Source of the DNA: Kribbella rubisoli
GTDB lineage: Bacteria; Actinomycetota; Actinomycetes; Propionibacteriales; Kribbellaceae
Direction of reading: 5' to 3'
Length of the DNA: 64,000 bases
Assembly: GCF_004217145.1 (NCBI RefSeq)
Contig: NZ_SHKR01000011.1
Location: 868,001 to 932,000 of the forward strand
Shown here piece by piece: positions 1 through 7,755 of the stretch (positions are counted from its first letter, which is position 1; every line of letters starts with the position of its first letter). The position numbers and the translations under genes are program-made. The notes under the pieces were generated by a model, which had not been told where the DNA came from, made no database searches, and saw only the letters and a program-made list of their open reading frames with translations.

Positions 1-882
1 GGCCGCGGCCGGCGGGAGCTCGGCGTGACCCAGCGGGTACTGCAGCTCCTCGCGGCGCTCGGCCCACAGCCGCGAGACCTCGCGGGCCAGCGTTCGCATC
101 CGGCCGAAGGCCTTCGCGCGTTCCGTCGTACTCACGGCGCCGCGGGCGTCGAGGACGTTGAAGGTGTGCGAGCAGCGCAGTACCTGGATGTGCGCGGGCA
201 CCGGGAGCCGGTCGTCGATCATCCGGCGCGCCTCGGCGGCGTACTCCTCGAACAGCCGCTTCTGCGACTCCACGTCGGCGTCGTCGAGGTAGTACCGGCT
301 CATCTCGTACTCCGCCTGGCCGAACGCCTCGCCGTACGAGATGCCCGGCGCGTAGGCGATGTCCTTGAAGTGCGAGACGCCCTGCAGCGCCATCATGATC
401 CGCTCGATGCCGTAGGTGATCTCCACCGACACCGGGTCCAGCGTCATACCGCCGGCCTGCTGGAAGTACGTGAACTGGGTGATCTCGAGGCCGTCGAGCC
501 AGACCTCCCAGCCCAGGCCCCAGGAGCCGGTCGCCGGGTTGGCCCAGTTGTCCTCGACGAACCGCACGTCGTGCGCGTGAATGTCGATCCCGAGCGCGGT
601 CAGGCTCTCCAGGAACAGCTCCTGCGGGTTGCCCGGGTCCGGCTTGAGCACCACCTGGAACTGGGTGTGCGTCTGCAGGCGGTTCGGGTTCTCGCCGTAG
701 CGGCTGTCGTCCGGCCGAACGCTCGGCTCGACGTACGCCACCCGCCACGGCTCGGGACCGAGCACGCGCAGGATCGTCGCCGGATTCAGCGTTCCGGCCC
801 CGACCTCGGTGTTGAACGGCTGCACGACCATGCAGCCCCGGTCGGTCCAGTACTTCGTCAGCGCCAGCAGCGCGTCCTGCAT
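1..882 (-). CDS. glyQ: Glycyl-tRNA synthetase alpha subunit (GlyQ-type), cut by the window edge
   Basis: The gene starts at ATG 882 and runs off the left edge without a stop (294 codons visible). The translation opens MQDALLALTKYW and contains the GlyQ landmarks EVGAGT, the class II core RYGENPNRLQ, FVEDNW, WEVWLDGLEITQFTYFQQ and ITYGIER. It charges tRNA-Gly with glycine as part of the alpha2beta2 enzyme. GlyQ of E. coli is about 303 residues, so the visible part is nearly the whole alpha domain. Whether it stops just outside or continues as an alpha-beta fusion cannot be seen. An in-frame GTG three codons upstream is an alternative start. The TetR gene ends 54 bp upstream on the same strand. 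A small inverted repeat (CGAAG/CTTCG, 928-945) spans that gene's stop. Confidence 0.95.
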   Translation of the reverse strand, partial: MQDALLALTKYWTDRGCMVVQPFNTEVGAGTLNPATILRVLGPEPWRVAYVEPSVRPDDSRYGENPNRLQTHTQFQVVLKPDPGNPQELFLESLTALGIDIHAHDVRFVEDNWANPATGSWGLGWEVWLDGLEITQFTYFQQAGGMTLDPVSVEITYGIERIMMALQGVSHFKDIAYAPGISYGEAFGQAEYEMSRYYLDDADVESQKRLFEEYAAEARRMIDDRLPVPAHIQVLRCSHTFNVLDARGAVSTTERAKAFGRMRTLAREVSRLWAERREELQYPLGHAELPPAAA

Positions 883-936
883 GGTGAGCACAGCAAACCT
901 CAAGCCATCTTCGGGGGGTTTTCGGAGCGAAGTCTA

Positions 937-1470
937 TTAGCTTCGTCGGGGTGCTATCCCCCGGATTGCCAGGGTGAGTAGCCGGTCGGCCTGGGCGGAG
1001 TCCTCGCCGCTGGCCAGGGAGATGCCGTTGACGAGCTTCAGCAGGTCCTCGATCCGGACGTCCGCGGGTACGGCGCCGGTGTTCTGAGCGCGCTCCAGCA
1101 GCCTCCGGCCGGCCGTGATGACGCGCGCATGAGCGTCCGAGCCACACGCTTCACCCAGCACCAGAGCGGTCGCCAATCCCCTGCTATTGGTGGTGTGGCC
1201 AACCATTGTGCGGAGCCAGATCTGCAACGCCTGCAAGGGATCCGCGTGATCGAGGAGGTCGTCGGCCTGCACGCAGACCGCGTCGACGCTGCTCCGGAAC
1301 ACCGCCTCGAGCAAGCTGACGCGACCGCCGAAGTGCCGGTGCAGCGTCGCCGACCCGACGCCGGCGCGGCGGGAGATCTCCTCGAGTGACGCGTCCGCGC
1401 CCTGCTCGGCGACCACCTCGGCCGCGACCGCTACCAGGCGGTCCCGGTTCCGCTGGGCGTCAGCACGCAT
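937..1470 (-). CDS. TetR/AcrR family transcriptional regulator
   Basis: 177 residues from ATG 1470 (MRADAQRNRDRLVAVAAEVV). The N-terminal helix-turn-helix is clear: EEISRRAGVGSATLHRHFGGRVSLLEAVF at about residues 30-58. The C-terminal half is a ligand-binding helical domain of the SbtR-like type (inferred). The open frame extends upstream to 1704 but would then overlap the divergent oxidoreductase gene, so the short start is preferred. The 94-bp divergent gap carries two G/C-rich near-palindromes (1491-1545), suggesting that this protein represses both itself and the LLM oxidoreductase. The ligand is unknown. Confidence 0.9.
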   Translation of the reverse strand: MRADAQRNRDRLVAVAAEVVAEQGADASLEEISRRAGVGSATLHRHFGGRVSLLEAVFRSSVDAVCVQADDLLDHADPLQALQIWLRTMVGHTTNSRGLATALVLGEACGSDAHARVITAGRRLLERAQNTGAVPADVRIEDLLKLVNGISLASGEDSAQADRLLTLAIRGIAPRRS

Positions 1471-1490
1471 CTTCTCGAGGTCCCTTGACT

Positions 1491-1545
1491 TAAGTGGGGT
1501 GGTCCCCCATATCGTAGCGGTTCGTAAGTGGGGGCCCACCCCGTT
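1491..1545. promoter_or_regulatory. Putative TetR operator pair in divergent promoter
   Basis: Two related motifs each begin TAAGTGGGG: TAAGTGGGGTGGTCCCCCAT at 1491-1510 and TAAGTGGGGGCCCACCCC at 1525-1542. Each is an imperfect palindrome (GTGGGG..CCCCA and GTGGG..CCCAC). The pair lies between the TetR start and the LLM oxidoreductase start, the usual place for an autoregulatory TetR operator. Binding is inferred. Confidence 0.55.
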
Positions 1546-1564
1546 TAGGTTGAGGAGACTTGTG

Positions 1565-2464
1565 ATGCGCATTGGTATGGCGTTCGGCGATGTCCGCGGG
1601 CCGGCCCCGCTGCCGGAGATCACCCGGCAGATCCAGGAGGCGGCCGCGGGCGGTGCCGGCACGGCTTGGGTGACGCACGGCGTGGGCTGGGACGCGCTCA
1701 CCACGCTCGCAGTCGCAGGTCCGGCCGCCCCCGGGATTGAGCTCGGGACGGCGGTCGTGCCGTTCCCCCAGCGACACCCGCTCGTGCTCGCGAAGCAGGC
1801 GCTGACCGTTCAGGCGGCGGTCGGCAACCGGCTGACCCTCGGCATCGGCGCGGGCATCGCCCGGATGGTCAGCACGATGTACGGCCTGCCGACCGATCGG
1901 CCGGCCCGGCGGATGCGCGAGTACCTCGAAGTACTGCAGCCGCTCCTCCGCGGCGAGGCGGTCGACCATCACGGCGAGACGTACACGGCGGTCGGCTCGA
2001 TCGATCTCCCTGGCGCCGAGGCTCCGTCGGTCCTGCTCGCCGCGCTCGGTCCGGCGATGCTCAAGGTCGCCGGCGAGCTCGCCGACGGCACCATCACCTG
2101 GATGACCGGTCCGCATACGCTGGCCGACCACGTCGTACCGTCGATCACCCGAGCGTCCGGCGACCGCAGTCCACGGATCGTGGCGGGCCTTGCGGTCTGC
2201 CTGACGTCCGACGAAGACGCCGTACGCGCGCGCTTCGCCGACCAGTTCGCACTCGCCGGCCAGGTCCCGGAGTACCGCGCGATGCTCGACCGGGAAGGCG
2301 CCGCCGGACCGGCCGACGTACTGATCGTCGGCGACGAGTCCTCGATCACGAAGCAACTCGACCGCTTCCACGACACCGGCGCGACCGACCTCATGCTCGC
2401 CCCGATCGGCACTCCAGAAGAACAAGCCCGCACGACCGCGTACTTGTCTACAGTGGCGGGGTGA
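1565..2464 (+). CDS. F420-dependent LLM class oxidoreductase
   Basis: 299 residues. ATG 1565 is chosen because GAGGAG lies at 1553-1558; a GTG one codon earlier is possible. This is a luciferase-like TIM-barrel protein of the TIGR03564 type: short, with the conserved GTAVVPFPQRHPLVLAKQALTVQ stretch, LTLGIGAG and the REYLEVLQPLL helix. Such enzymes use reduced coenzyme F420 or FMN to reduce or oxidise small organic substrates; the substrate cannot be read from sequence. It is divergent from a TetR gene. Its last four bases (GTGA, 2461-2464) contain the start of the ECF sigma gene, so the two are translationally coupled. Confidence 0.88.
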   Translation: MRIGMAFGDVRGPAPLPEITRQIQEAAAGGAGTAWVTHGVGWDALTTLAVAGPAAPGIELGTAVVPFPQRHPLVLAKQALTVQAAVGNRLTLGIGAGIARMVSTMYGLPTDRPARRMREYLEVLQPLLRGEAVDHHGETYTAVGSIDLPGAEAPSVLLAALGPAMLKVAGELADGTITWMTGPHTLADHVVPSITRASGDRSPRIVAGLAVCLTSDEDAVRARFADQFALAGQVPEYRAMLDREGAAGPADVLIVGDESSITKQLDRFHDTGATDLMLAPIGTPEEQARTTAYLSTVAG

Positions 2465-3717
2465 CGGTTACGGATGCGCACGGGGCGGTCGACGCGGTCT
2501 GGAGGATCGAGTCGGCGCGGATCATCGCGGGTGTTGCGCGAATCGTGCGGGACGTGGGGTTGGCGGAGGAGCTGGCGCAGGATGCGCTGGTGGCGGCGTT
2601 GGAGCAGTGGCCGCAGTCCGGCGTACCGAACAATCCTGGGGCCTGGTTGATGGCGATCGCCAAGCGGCGGGCGATCGACCTGATCCGGCGCAAGGACACG
2701 TACCAACGCAAGCTCGCCGAGATGGGGCATGAGCTCGAGATCGACGGCGACAGCGTCGAGGACGACGTGGAGGCGATCCTCGAGGACCACATCGAGGACG
2801 ACCTGCTGCGGCTGGTCTTCACCGCGTGTCACCCGGTGCTGACGATGGACGCCCGCGTGACGCTGACGTTGAAGCTGCTCGGCGGCTTGAAGACCGACGA
2901 GATCGCGCGGGCGTTCCTCGCGCCGGAGCCGACCATCGCGCAGCGGATCGTCCGGGCCAAGCGCAACCTGGCCAAGGCCGAGGTCCAGTTCGAGGTGCCG
3001 TCCGGGCCGGACCTGCTCGATCGGCTGTCGTCGGTGCTCGAGGTCGTGTATCTCATCTACAACGAGGGGTACTCCGCGACCGCGGGCGACGACTGGATGC
3101 GTCCGGCGCTGTGCAACGAGGCGATGCGACTCGGCCGCCTGATCGCGGAGCTGATGCCGACCGAGCCCGAAGTACTCGGCCTGCTGGCGTTGATGGAGCT
3201 GCAGTCGTCCCGGGCAGGCGCCCGCATCGGACCGGACGGCGAGCCGGTGCTCCTGCTCGACCAGGACCGCCGCCGCTGGGACCGGCTGCTGATCCGCCGC
3301 GGCCTCGAAGGCATCGACCGCGCCTGGGCGCTGGAGAAACCGCCTGGCCCGTACCTCCTCCAGTCGGCGATCGCCGCCTGCCACGCCCGGGCCGCCGACC
3401 CGGAGGACACCGACTGGGCCCGGATCGCGGGGCTGTACGCCGTACTCGCGCAGGTCACGCCTTCACCGGTGGTCGAGCTGAACCAGGCGGTCGCGATCTC
3501 GATGGCGTTCGGCCCGGAGCGTGGGCTTGAGGCCGTGGACGCGCTGGCCGACGATCCGTCGCTGAAGGACTACCACCTACTGCCGAGCGTGCGCGGCGAT
3601 CTCCTCTTCAAGCTCGGCCGGTTGGCCGAGGCGCGCGAGGAGTTCGAGAAGGCGGCCGCCCTCACCCGCAACGAACGCGAACGAAAGCTCCTCCTCGAAC
3701 GCGCCGCCGCCTGCTAG
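2461..3717 (+). CDS. ECF42-type RNA polymerase sigma factor with C-terminal TPR-like extension
   Basis: 418 residues from GTG 2461, overlapping the upstream stop by 4 bp. Sigma-70 region 2 is at residues 10-80 (AEELAQDALVAALEQWP, AIAKRRAIDLIRR), and region 4 is at 110-170 (LRLVFTACHPVL, LLGGLKTDEIARAFL, RIVRAKRNL). A long DUF6596/TPR-like tail follows with the family signatures YLIYNEGYSAT and LLDQDRRRWD. ECF42 factors are controlled by this tail rather than by an anti-sigma factor and normally sit beside DGPF (YCII) proteins. Here the nearest DGPF protein is 3.6 kb downstream on the other strand. Coupling to an LLM oxidoreductase is unusual. Confidence 0.9.
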   Translation: MTVTDAHGAVDAVWRIESARIIAGVARIVRDVGLAEELAQDALVAALEQWPQSGVPNNPGAWLMAIAKRRAIDLIRRKDTYQRKLAEMGHELEIDGDSVEDDVEAILEDHIEDDLLRLVFTACHPVLTMDARVTLTLKLLGGLKTDEIARAFLAPEPTIAQRIVRAKRNLAKAEVQFEVPSGPDLLDRLSSVLEVVYLIYNEGYSATAGDDWMRPALCNEAMRLGRLIAELMPTEPEVLGLLALMELQSSRAGARIGPDGEPVLLLDQDRRRWDRLLIRRGLEGIDRAWALEKPPGPYLLQSAIAACHARAADPEDTDWARIAGLYAVLAQVTPSPVVELNQAVAISMAFGPERGLEAVDALADDPSLKDYHLLPSVRGDLLFKLGRLAEAREEFEKAAALTRNERERKLLLERAAAC

Positions 3718-3736
3718 CTGGGTCGTGCGAGCGGAA

Positions 3737-3801
3737 GTGATCTGCGTCACAGGTAGTCGAGGGAGAACCTTGACGCTCGACGCAGGGGTGAGGATCGTCA
3801 C
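3737..3801. promoter_or_regulatory. Two CRP/FNR-like GTGA-N6-TCAC sites and promoter
   Basis: GTGATCTGCGTCAC (3737-3750) and GTGAGGATCGTCAC (3788-3801) both match GTGA-N6-TCAC, with centres 51 bp apart (about five helical turns). A TTGACG hexamer lies between them at about 3770-3775. The AGGAGGA Shine-Dalgarno of the next gene follows directly. This fits dual binding by a CRP-family regulator controlling the hydrolase gene. No such regulator is in the window. Confidence 0.45.
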
Positions 3802-3819
3802 CCACCAGGAGGAACCGCT

Positions 3820-4602
3820 ATGAATACCGTCGTTTCGAAGGACGGCACCACCATCGCCTACGACCGGCGCGGGAACGGGCCGGCGCTCGTCCTCGTCGAC
3901 GGCGCGCTCTGCTCCCGTGCACAGGGCCCGATGCCCGCGGTTGCCGAGGCGCTCGCCGACCGGTTCACCGTCTACAACTACGACCGGCGCGGTCGCGGCG
4001 ACTCCGGCGACACCGGCCCCTACGACGTCGACCGGGAGATCGAGGATCTCGCGGCCGTGATCGAGGCGGCCGGCGGATCGGCGTACGTCTACGGCTCGTC
4101 GTCCGGCGCGGCGCTCGCGCTCCGGGCCGCGGCGGCCGGGCTGCCGATCGAGAAGCTGGTCGCGTTCGAGCCGCCGTACGTCGTCGACGACAGCCGGACC
4201 CAGATCCCGCGCACGTGGGTCGCCGACCTGCAGGCGCTCGAGCCGGGCGACGCGATCAAGTACTTCTTCACCAAGGGGATCGGGCTGCCCGGGATCTTCG
4301 TCACGATGATGAAGCTGATGCCGGCCTGGAAGCCGATGAAGGCGATCGCCCACACCCTGCCGTACGACGCGCAGGTCGTCGGCGAGAACTGCTTCGGCGA
4401 CCCGATGGACGCATCCCAGTGGGCGTCGATCCAGCAGCCGGTGCAGGTGGTGAGCGGCGGCAAGAGCCCGGCGTGGATGAAGGCGTCCACCCGTGCGCTC
4501 GCCGACGCGGTCCCGGGCGCCGGGCACACCGAAGTGCCGGGTCAGAACCACGTGATCAAGGCCACCGCGATCGCCCCGGTGATCGCCGGCTTCTGCCGGT
4601 GA
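3820..4602 (+). CDS. Alpha/beta hydrolase
   Basis: 260 residues, ATG preceded by an ideal AGGAGGA. Alpha/beta-hydrolase fold: HGG-like strand LVLVDGAL, YNYDRRGRGDSGDT after strand 4, nucleophile elbow YGSSSG with Ser94, and a late histidine (His244, GQNHVIK). The usual acid position is replaced by SGGKSPAWM, a variant typical of small actinobacterial hydrolases of this type. It is likely a cytoplasmic esterase or lipase-like enzyme of unknown substrate. It stands alone, has a CRP-like doublet upstream, and its stop codon abuts the first 92-bp repeat. Confidence 0.85.
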   Translation: MNTVVSKDGTTIAYDRRGNGPALVLVDGALCSRAQGPMPAVAEALADRFTVYNYDRRGRGDSGDTGPYDVDREIEDLAAVIEAAGGSAYVYGSSSGAALALRAAAAGLPIEKLVAFEPPYVVDDSRTQIPRTWVADLQALEPGDAIKYFFTKGIGLPGIFVTMMKLMPAWKPMKAIAHTLPYDAQVVGENCFGDPMDASQWASIQQPVQVVSGGKSPAWMKASTRALADAVPGAGHTEVPGQNHVIKATAIAPVIAGFCR

Positions 4603-4603
4603 T

Positions 4604-4695
4604 GCGGATCGCCAGGCCATCACAATCGCGCCCGCCCGGCCACGCTGAGCGGGAACCGGGCGGGCGCGATCGATTGTGATGGTGTGGAGATCCGC
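4604..4695. repeat. 92-bp palindromic intergenic repeat, copy 1
   Basis: The left 24-bp arm (4604-4627) contains CCAGGCCATCACAATC; the right arm (4672-4695) is its imperfect inverse (GATTGTGATGGTG...GATCCGC). The 44-bp centre (4628-4671) forms its own 12-bp hairpin, GCGCCCGCCCGG/CCGGGCGGGCGC. The element starts 1 nt after the hydrolase stop and ends 5 nt before the convergent sodA stop, so it fills the whole gap. It shares its arms and exact length, but not its centre, with copies at 20677 and 28523. There is no T-run, so it is not an ordinary terminator. Confidence 0.9.
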
Positions 4696-4700
4696 TGTTG

Positions 4701-5327
4701 TCAGGCGCCGGCGATCAGCGCGCCGGCGCCGGCGCGGGCCGCGTCGAAGCGGGCCTGGGCGTCGGCCCAGTTGACGACGTTCCACCAGGCCTTGACGTAG
4801 TCCGGCTTCACGTTCTTGTACTGCAGGTAGAACGCGTGCTCCCACATGTCCAGCATCGCGATCGGGGTCTGCCCGGCCGGCAGGTTGCCCTGCTGGTCGT
4901 ACAGCTGGTGGATCAGCAGCTGGCTGCCCAGCGCGTCCCAGCCGAGGATGGCCCAGCCGGAGCCCTGGATCGTGGTCGCGCTCGCGGTGAAGTTCGCCTG
5001 GAAGCCGTCGAACGAGCCGAAGAACTCGTCGATCGCGGCGCCGAGCTCGCCGTCCGGCTTGTCGCCGCCGTCCGGGGACAGGTTCTTCCAGAAGATCGAG
5101 TGGTTGACGTGGCCACCGAGGTTGAAGGCCAGCGTCTTCTCCAGCCCGACGATCGATCCGAAGTCACCCTTGTCGCGGGCCTCGGCCAGCTTGTCCAGGG
5201 TGTCGTTCAGACCCTTCACGTAGGTCGCGTGGTGCTTGTCGTGGTGCAGCTCCATGATCTCGCCGGCGATACTCGGCGCGAGCGCGCTGTAGTCGTAGGG
5301 AAGATCGGGAAGCGTGTACGTGGTCAA
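4701..5327 (-). CDS. sodA: Superoxide dismutase [Mn/Fe]
   Basis: 208 residues. TTG 5327 is chosen because AAGGAG precedes it and the product then begins [18 protein letters not shown], as family members do. It dismutates superoxide in the cytoplasm. The four metal ligands are readable: His28 in MELHHDKHH, the histidine of [10 protein letters not shown], and the Asp and His of [21 protein letters not shown] is the conserved core. The DMWEH and GGHVNH contexts are typical of Mn/Fe SODs, and metal preference cannot be called safely. A MerR-like dyad lies 75-94 bp upstream. Confidence 0.95.
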   Translation of the reverse strand: MTTYTLPDLPYDYSALAPSIAGEIMELHHDKHHATYVKGLNDTLDKLAEARDKGDFGSIVGLEKTLAFNLGGHVNHSIFWKNLSPDGGDKPDGELGAAIDEFFGSFDGFQANFTASATTIQGSGWAILGWDALGSQLLIHQLYDQQGNLPAGQTPIAMLDMWEHAFYLQYKNVKPDYVKAWWNVVNWADAQARFDAARAGAGALIAGA

Positions 5328-5401
5328 CTCTGCTCCTTCGTCGGGGCCCACCGAGGGCCGATATCTCCGATGTCCTGTTTCAGCGGCACCAGCTTGAAAC
5401 T

Positions 5402-5421
5402 TCAACCACGGTTGAGGTCAA
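5402..5421 (-). promoter_or_regulatory. Candidate redox/MerR-type dyad upstream of sodA
   Basis: TCAACC-AC-GGTTGA is a palindrome at 5402-5415. Read on the minus strand the stretch is TTGACCTCAACCGTGGTTGA, a -35-like TTGACC running straight into a dyad, as in SoxR/MerR operators. The match to a SoxR box (CCTCAA...TTGAGG) is partial. Control of sodA by an oxidative-stress regulator is an inference. Confidence 0.4.
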
Positions 5422-5543
5422 GGCAACACGCGGGCGAACGCGCCACCACCGACCGGTGCCCGGTCCGACCGCCTTCACACCCCGGCGTACGTCCCGGACA
5501 CCCCCAGCTTCACATACTCCACCCAGCGACCCACGAGCGAGTC

Positions 5544-6457
5544 TCACCGAACCGCGAGCACCAGCTTGCCGCGGGTCCGGCCGTCCTCCAGAAGCCGGTG
5601 CGCCGCGCCCGCCTCGGCGAGCGGGAACACCTCCTCGACCTCGATCCGGACGGCGCCGCTCTCGATCAGCTCGGCGATCTCACCGAGCGCATGACCGTCG
5701 GGCTCGACCAGGTACGACGCCACCCGGACGCCCGACTCCGCCGCCCGCGCCAGCAGCTCCGGCGAGGTCCCCGACGGTACGGCGACCACCAGGCCGCCCC
5801 GCCTGGTCACGGCGACGGATTGCGCCAGTGTGGCCTCGCTGCCGACCAGATCCACCACGACGTCGAGGTCGCCGATCGCCGCGACGACGTCCGCCGAGTG
5901 GTAGTCGATCACCTCGTCCGCGCCGAGCCCGCGGAGCCAGTCGTGCTTGCCGGCGCTCGCCGTGCCGCCGACATACGCACCGAGCTGTTTGGCGAACTGA
6001 ACGGCCAGGTGTCCGACCCCACCCGCGGCCGCGTGGATCAGCACCCGCTGATCCTTCTGCACATCGGCCAGCGCCGTCAGCATCTGGTACGCCGTGAGTC
6101 CGGCGAGCGGGACCGCGGCCGCCTCGACGTGACCGAGGTTGGCCGGCTTGCGGGCGAAGTTCCGTGACGGGGCAGTCACATACTCCGCGTAGGCCGACGC
6201 CGCCCGCGGAACCACGGCATCCCGTAGACCTCGTCGCCGACCGCGAGCGTGTGGACGCCATGGCCGACGACCTCGACGACGCCGCTCACGTCCCATCCGA
6301 GGATGAAGGGCGGCTCGCCGAGCAGGCCGGCGACCCCCTGGCCGGCGCGCGTCTTCGCGTCCACAGGGTTCACCCCGGCTGCCTCCACCCGGACCAGGAC
6401 CTCGGTGGGCAACGGCTCCGGCCGGAGCGTGTCGAAACCGCTAGGCGCACTGCGCAC
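5544..6457 (-). pseudogene. NADP-dependent quinone oxidoreductase-like gene with frameshift and short N-terminus
   Basis: Two overlapping frames make one zinc-independent medium-chain dehydrogenase. The 5' part (GTG 6457) gives VLVRVEAAGVNPVDAKTRAG to GDEVYGMPWF; the 3' part (to 5544) resumes with PRAASAYAEYVTAPSRN, the Rossmann motif AAAGGVGHLAVQFAKQ and a normal C-terminus. The frames join if one C/G is restored in the run at 6208-6209, so a 1-nt deletion or sequencing error is indicated. The N-terminus also lacks about 15 residues found in relatives. It overlaps the 3' end of the hydrolase gene. Intact, it would reduce quinones or enones with NADPH. Confidence 0.75.
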
Positions 6458-7265
6458 CTGGGTCGAGACCCACCTCGACCAGCTGAGCGCGTAGCGCCTT
6501 CGCGAACGGCTCGGGCTGGTCGGCGAAGCCGGTGTGCCCGCCGGGGAAACGCGTCGGCTCGATCCCGAGCTGCTCGGCCAGCGCCGTCGAGGTCCGGTCG
6601 CACAACTGCCCGACCGACTCCTCGCCGATCCCGATGACGACGTTGGCCGTACGCAGCTTCCCCAGGTCCGGCGTCCAGGTGATCGTCTCGCGCATCTCGT
6701 GAGAGAACCAGAACTGCTCAGACGCGACCTGCTGCGGGTCGCGGTCGCCGCTGAACATCATCTCGACGACCTCGTCCGGCACGCCGAGGTTGGCCAGTTG
6801 GAAGAACTGCTGCCAGGCACCGACCACGTCACCGGCCAGGTAGTCGGCCATCAGCTTCTCGGACTTCGCCAGCAGCTCGTCGCCGTCCTCGACCAGCCGA
6901 TCGAGCGGCGGCTCGTGGGCGATCACCGCGCGTACGACGTCCAGGTGCTCCTGGGCGAGCGCCAGCACGCTGACCGCTCCCCCGCTCGAGCCGAGTACGA
7001 CGGCAGGGCCGGCGTCGACGTGCCGGATCAGCCGGGCGAGATCGTCGGCCCGCTGCTCGGGTCGCGACGTACCGCCGGGATCGAGAGTGCTTCGCTTGAT
7101 CCCCCGCGGATCGGTCGTCAGCACCGTGTAGTCACCGGCCAGCAGATCGGCCAGCGGTGCGAACGAGTCCGCGTCCATCGGCGCGCCGACCAGGACCACC
7201 AACGGTCCTGATCCGCGCACCTCGTAGTACAACTCCGCCTCGGAAACCTTCAGTGTGTTGTTCAT
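6441..7265 (-). CDS. Alpha/beta hydrolase
   Basis: 274 residues from ATG 7265, which has GGAGGT upstream; an earlier in-frame start at 7301 lacks that site and overlaps the DGPF gene. Fold markers are VVLVGAPMDADSF, TTDPRGIKRST, the nucleophile elbow LGSSGGA (Ser94) and a late histidine in FPGGHTGF. Homologues act as small esterase- or peroxidase-like hydrolases; the substrate is unknown. It follows the DGPF gene by 36 bp and overlaps the broken oxidoreductase, forming a probable three-gene operon. Confidence 0.85.
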   Translation of the reverse strand: MNNTLKVSEAELYYEVRGSGPLVVLVGAPMDADSFAPLADLLAGDYTVLTTDPRGIKRSTLDPGGTSRPEQRADDLARLIRHVDAGPAVVLGSSGGAVSVLALAQEHLDVVRAVIAHEPPLDRLVEDGDELLAKSEKLMADYLAGDVVGAWQQFFQLANLGVPDEVVEMMFSGDRDPQQVASEQFWFSHEMRETITWTPDLGKLRTANVVIGIGEESVGQLCDRTSTALAEQLGIEPTRFPGGHTGFADQPEPFAKALRAQLVEVGLDPGAQCA

Positions 7266-7301
7266 GCCACCTCCACGAACGACAGTGGCACGAATGGACA
7301 C

Positions 7302-7679
7302 TTAGTTCTGGAAGACGTCCGAGTCCGGGCCGAAATCGGCCTCGTCGACGACCCGGCGTACCTCGACCTCGGAGCCGAGCGCCTCGGCCAGCCGGGCGGC
7401 CCACTCGATCGCCTCGTCGCGGTTGCGGACCTCGACGACGATCACGCCTCCGACCAGCTCCTTGGTCTCCGCGAACGGGCCGTCGGTGACCGTACGCCGG
7501 CCGTCCGCGACCTTCACCCGGGCGCCGAGCGAGCTACGGTGCACACCCTCCGCGAACAGCAGCACTCCGGCCTTCGACAGGTCCTCGACCACGTTCCCGA
7601 CCCCCTCCGCAACCTCCGGCGACGGAAACTTCCCGGCCTCGCTGTCGGCGTCCGCCTTGTTGATGATCATGTAGCGCAT
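7302..7679 (-). CDS. DGPF-domain (YCII superfamily) protein
   Basis: 125 residues from ATG 7679 (GAGGAG upstream). It is a ferredoxin-like YCII fold with the hallmark TDGPFAETKELVGG at about residues 60-73 and an AIEWAARL helix. DGPF proteins are the usual neighbours of ECF42 sigma factors and are thought to be part of that signalling unit, with biochemistry unresolved. Here the ECF42 gene lies at 2461-3717 on the other strand, so the pair may be a broken-up module. Confidence 0.88.
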   Translation of the reverse strand: MRYMIINKADADSEAGKFPSPEVAEGVGNVVEDLSKAGVLLFAEGVHRSSLGARVKVADGRRTVTDGPFAETKELVGGVIVVEVRNRDEAIEWAARLAEALGSEVEVRRVVDEADFGPDSDVFQN

Positions 7680-7755
7680 CGCTGCTGCTCCTCGTCGTAT
7701 CGGTCGACCACTTACTCTCACGTCGAGCAGCCCACGACCAGATCGACACGCGATC

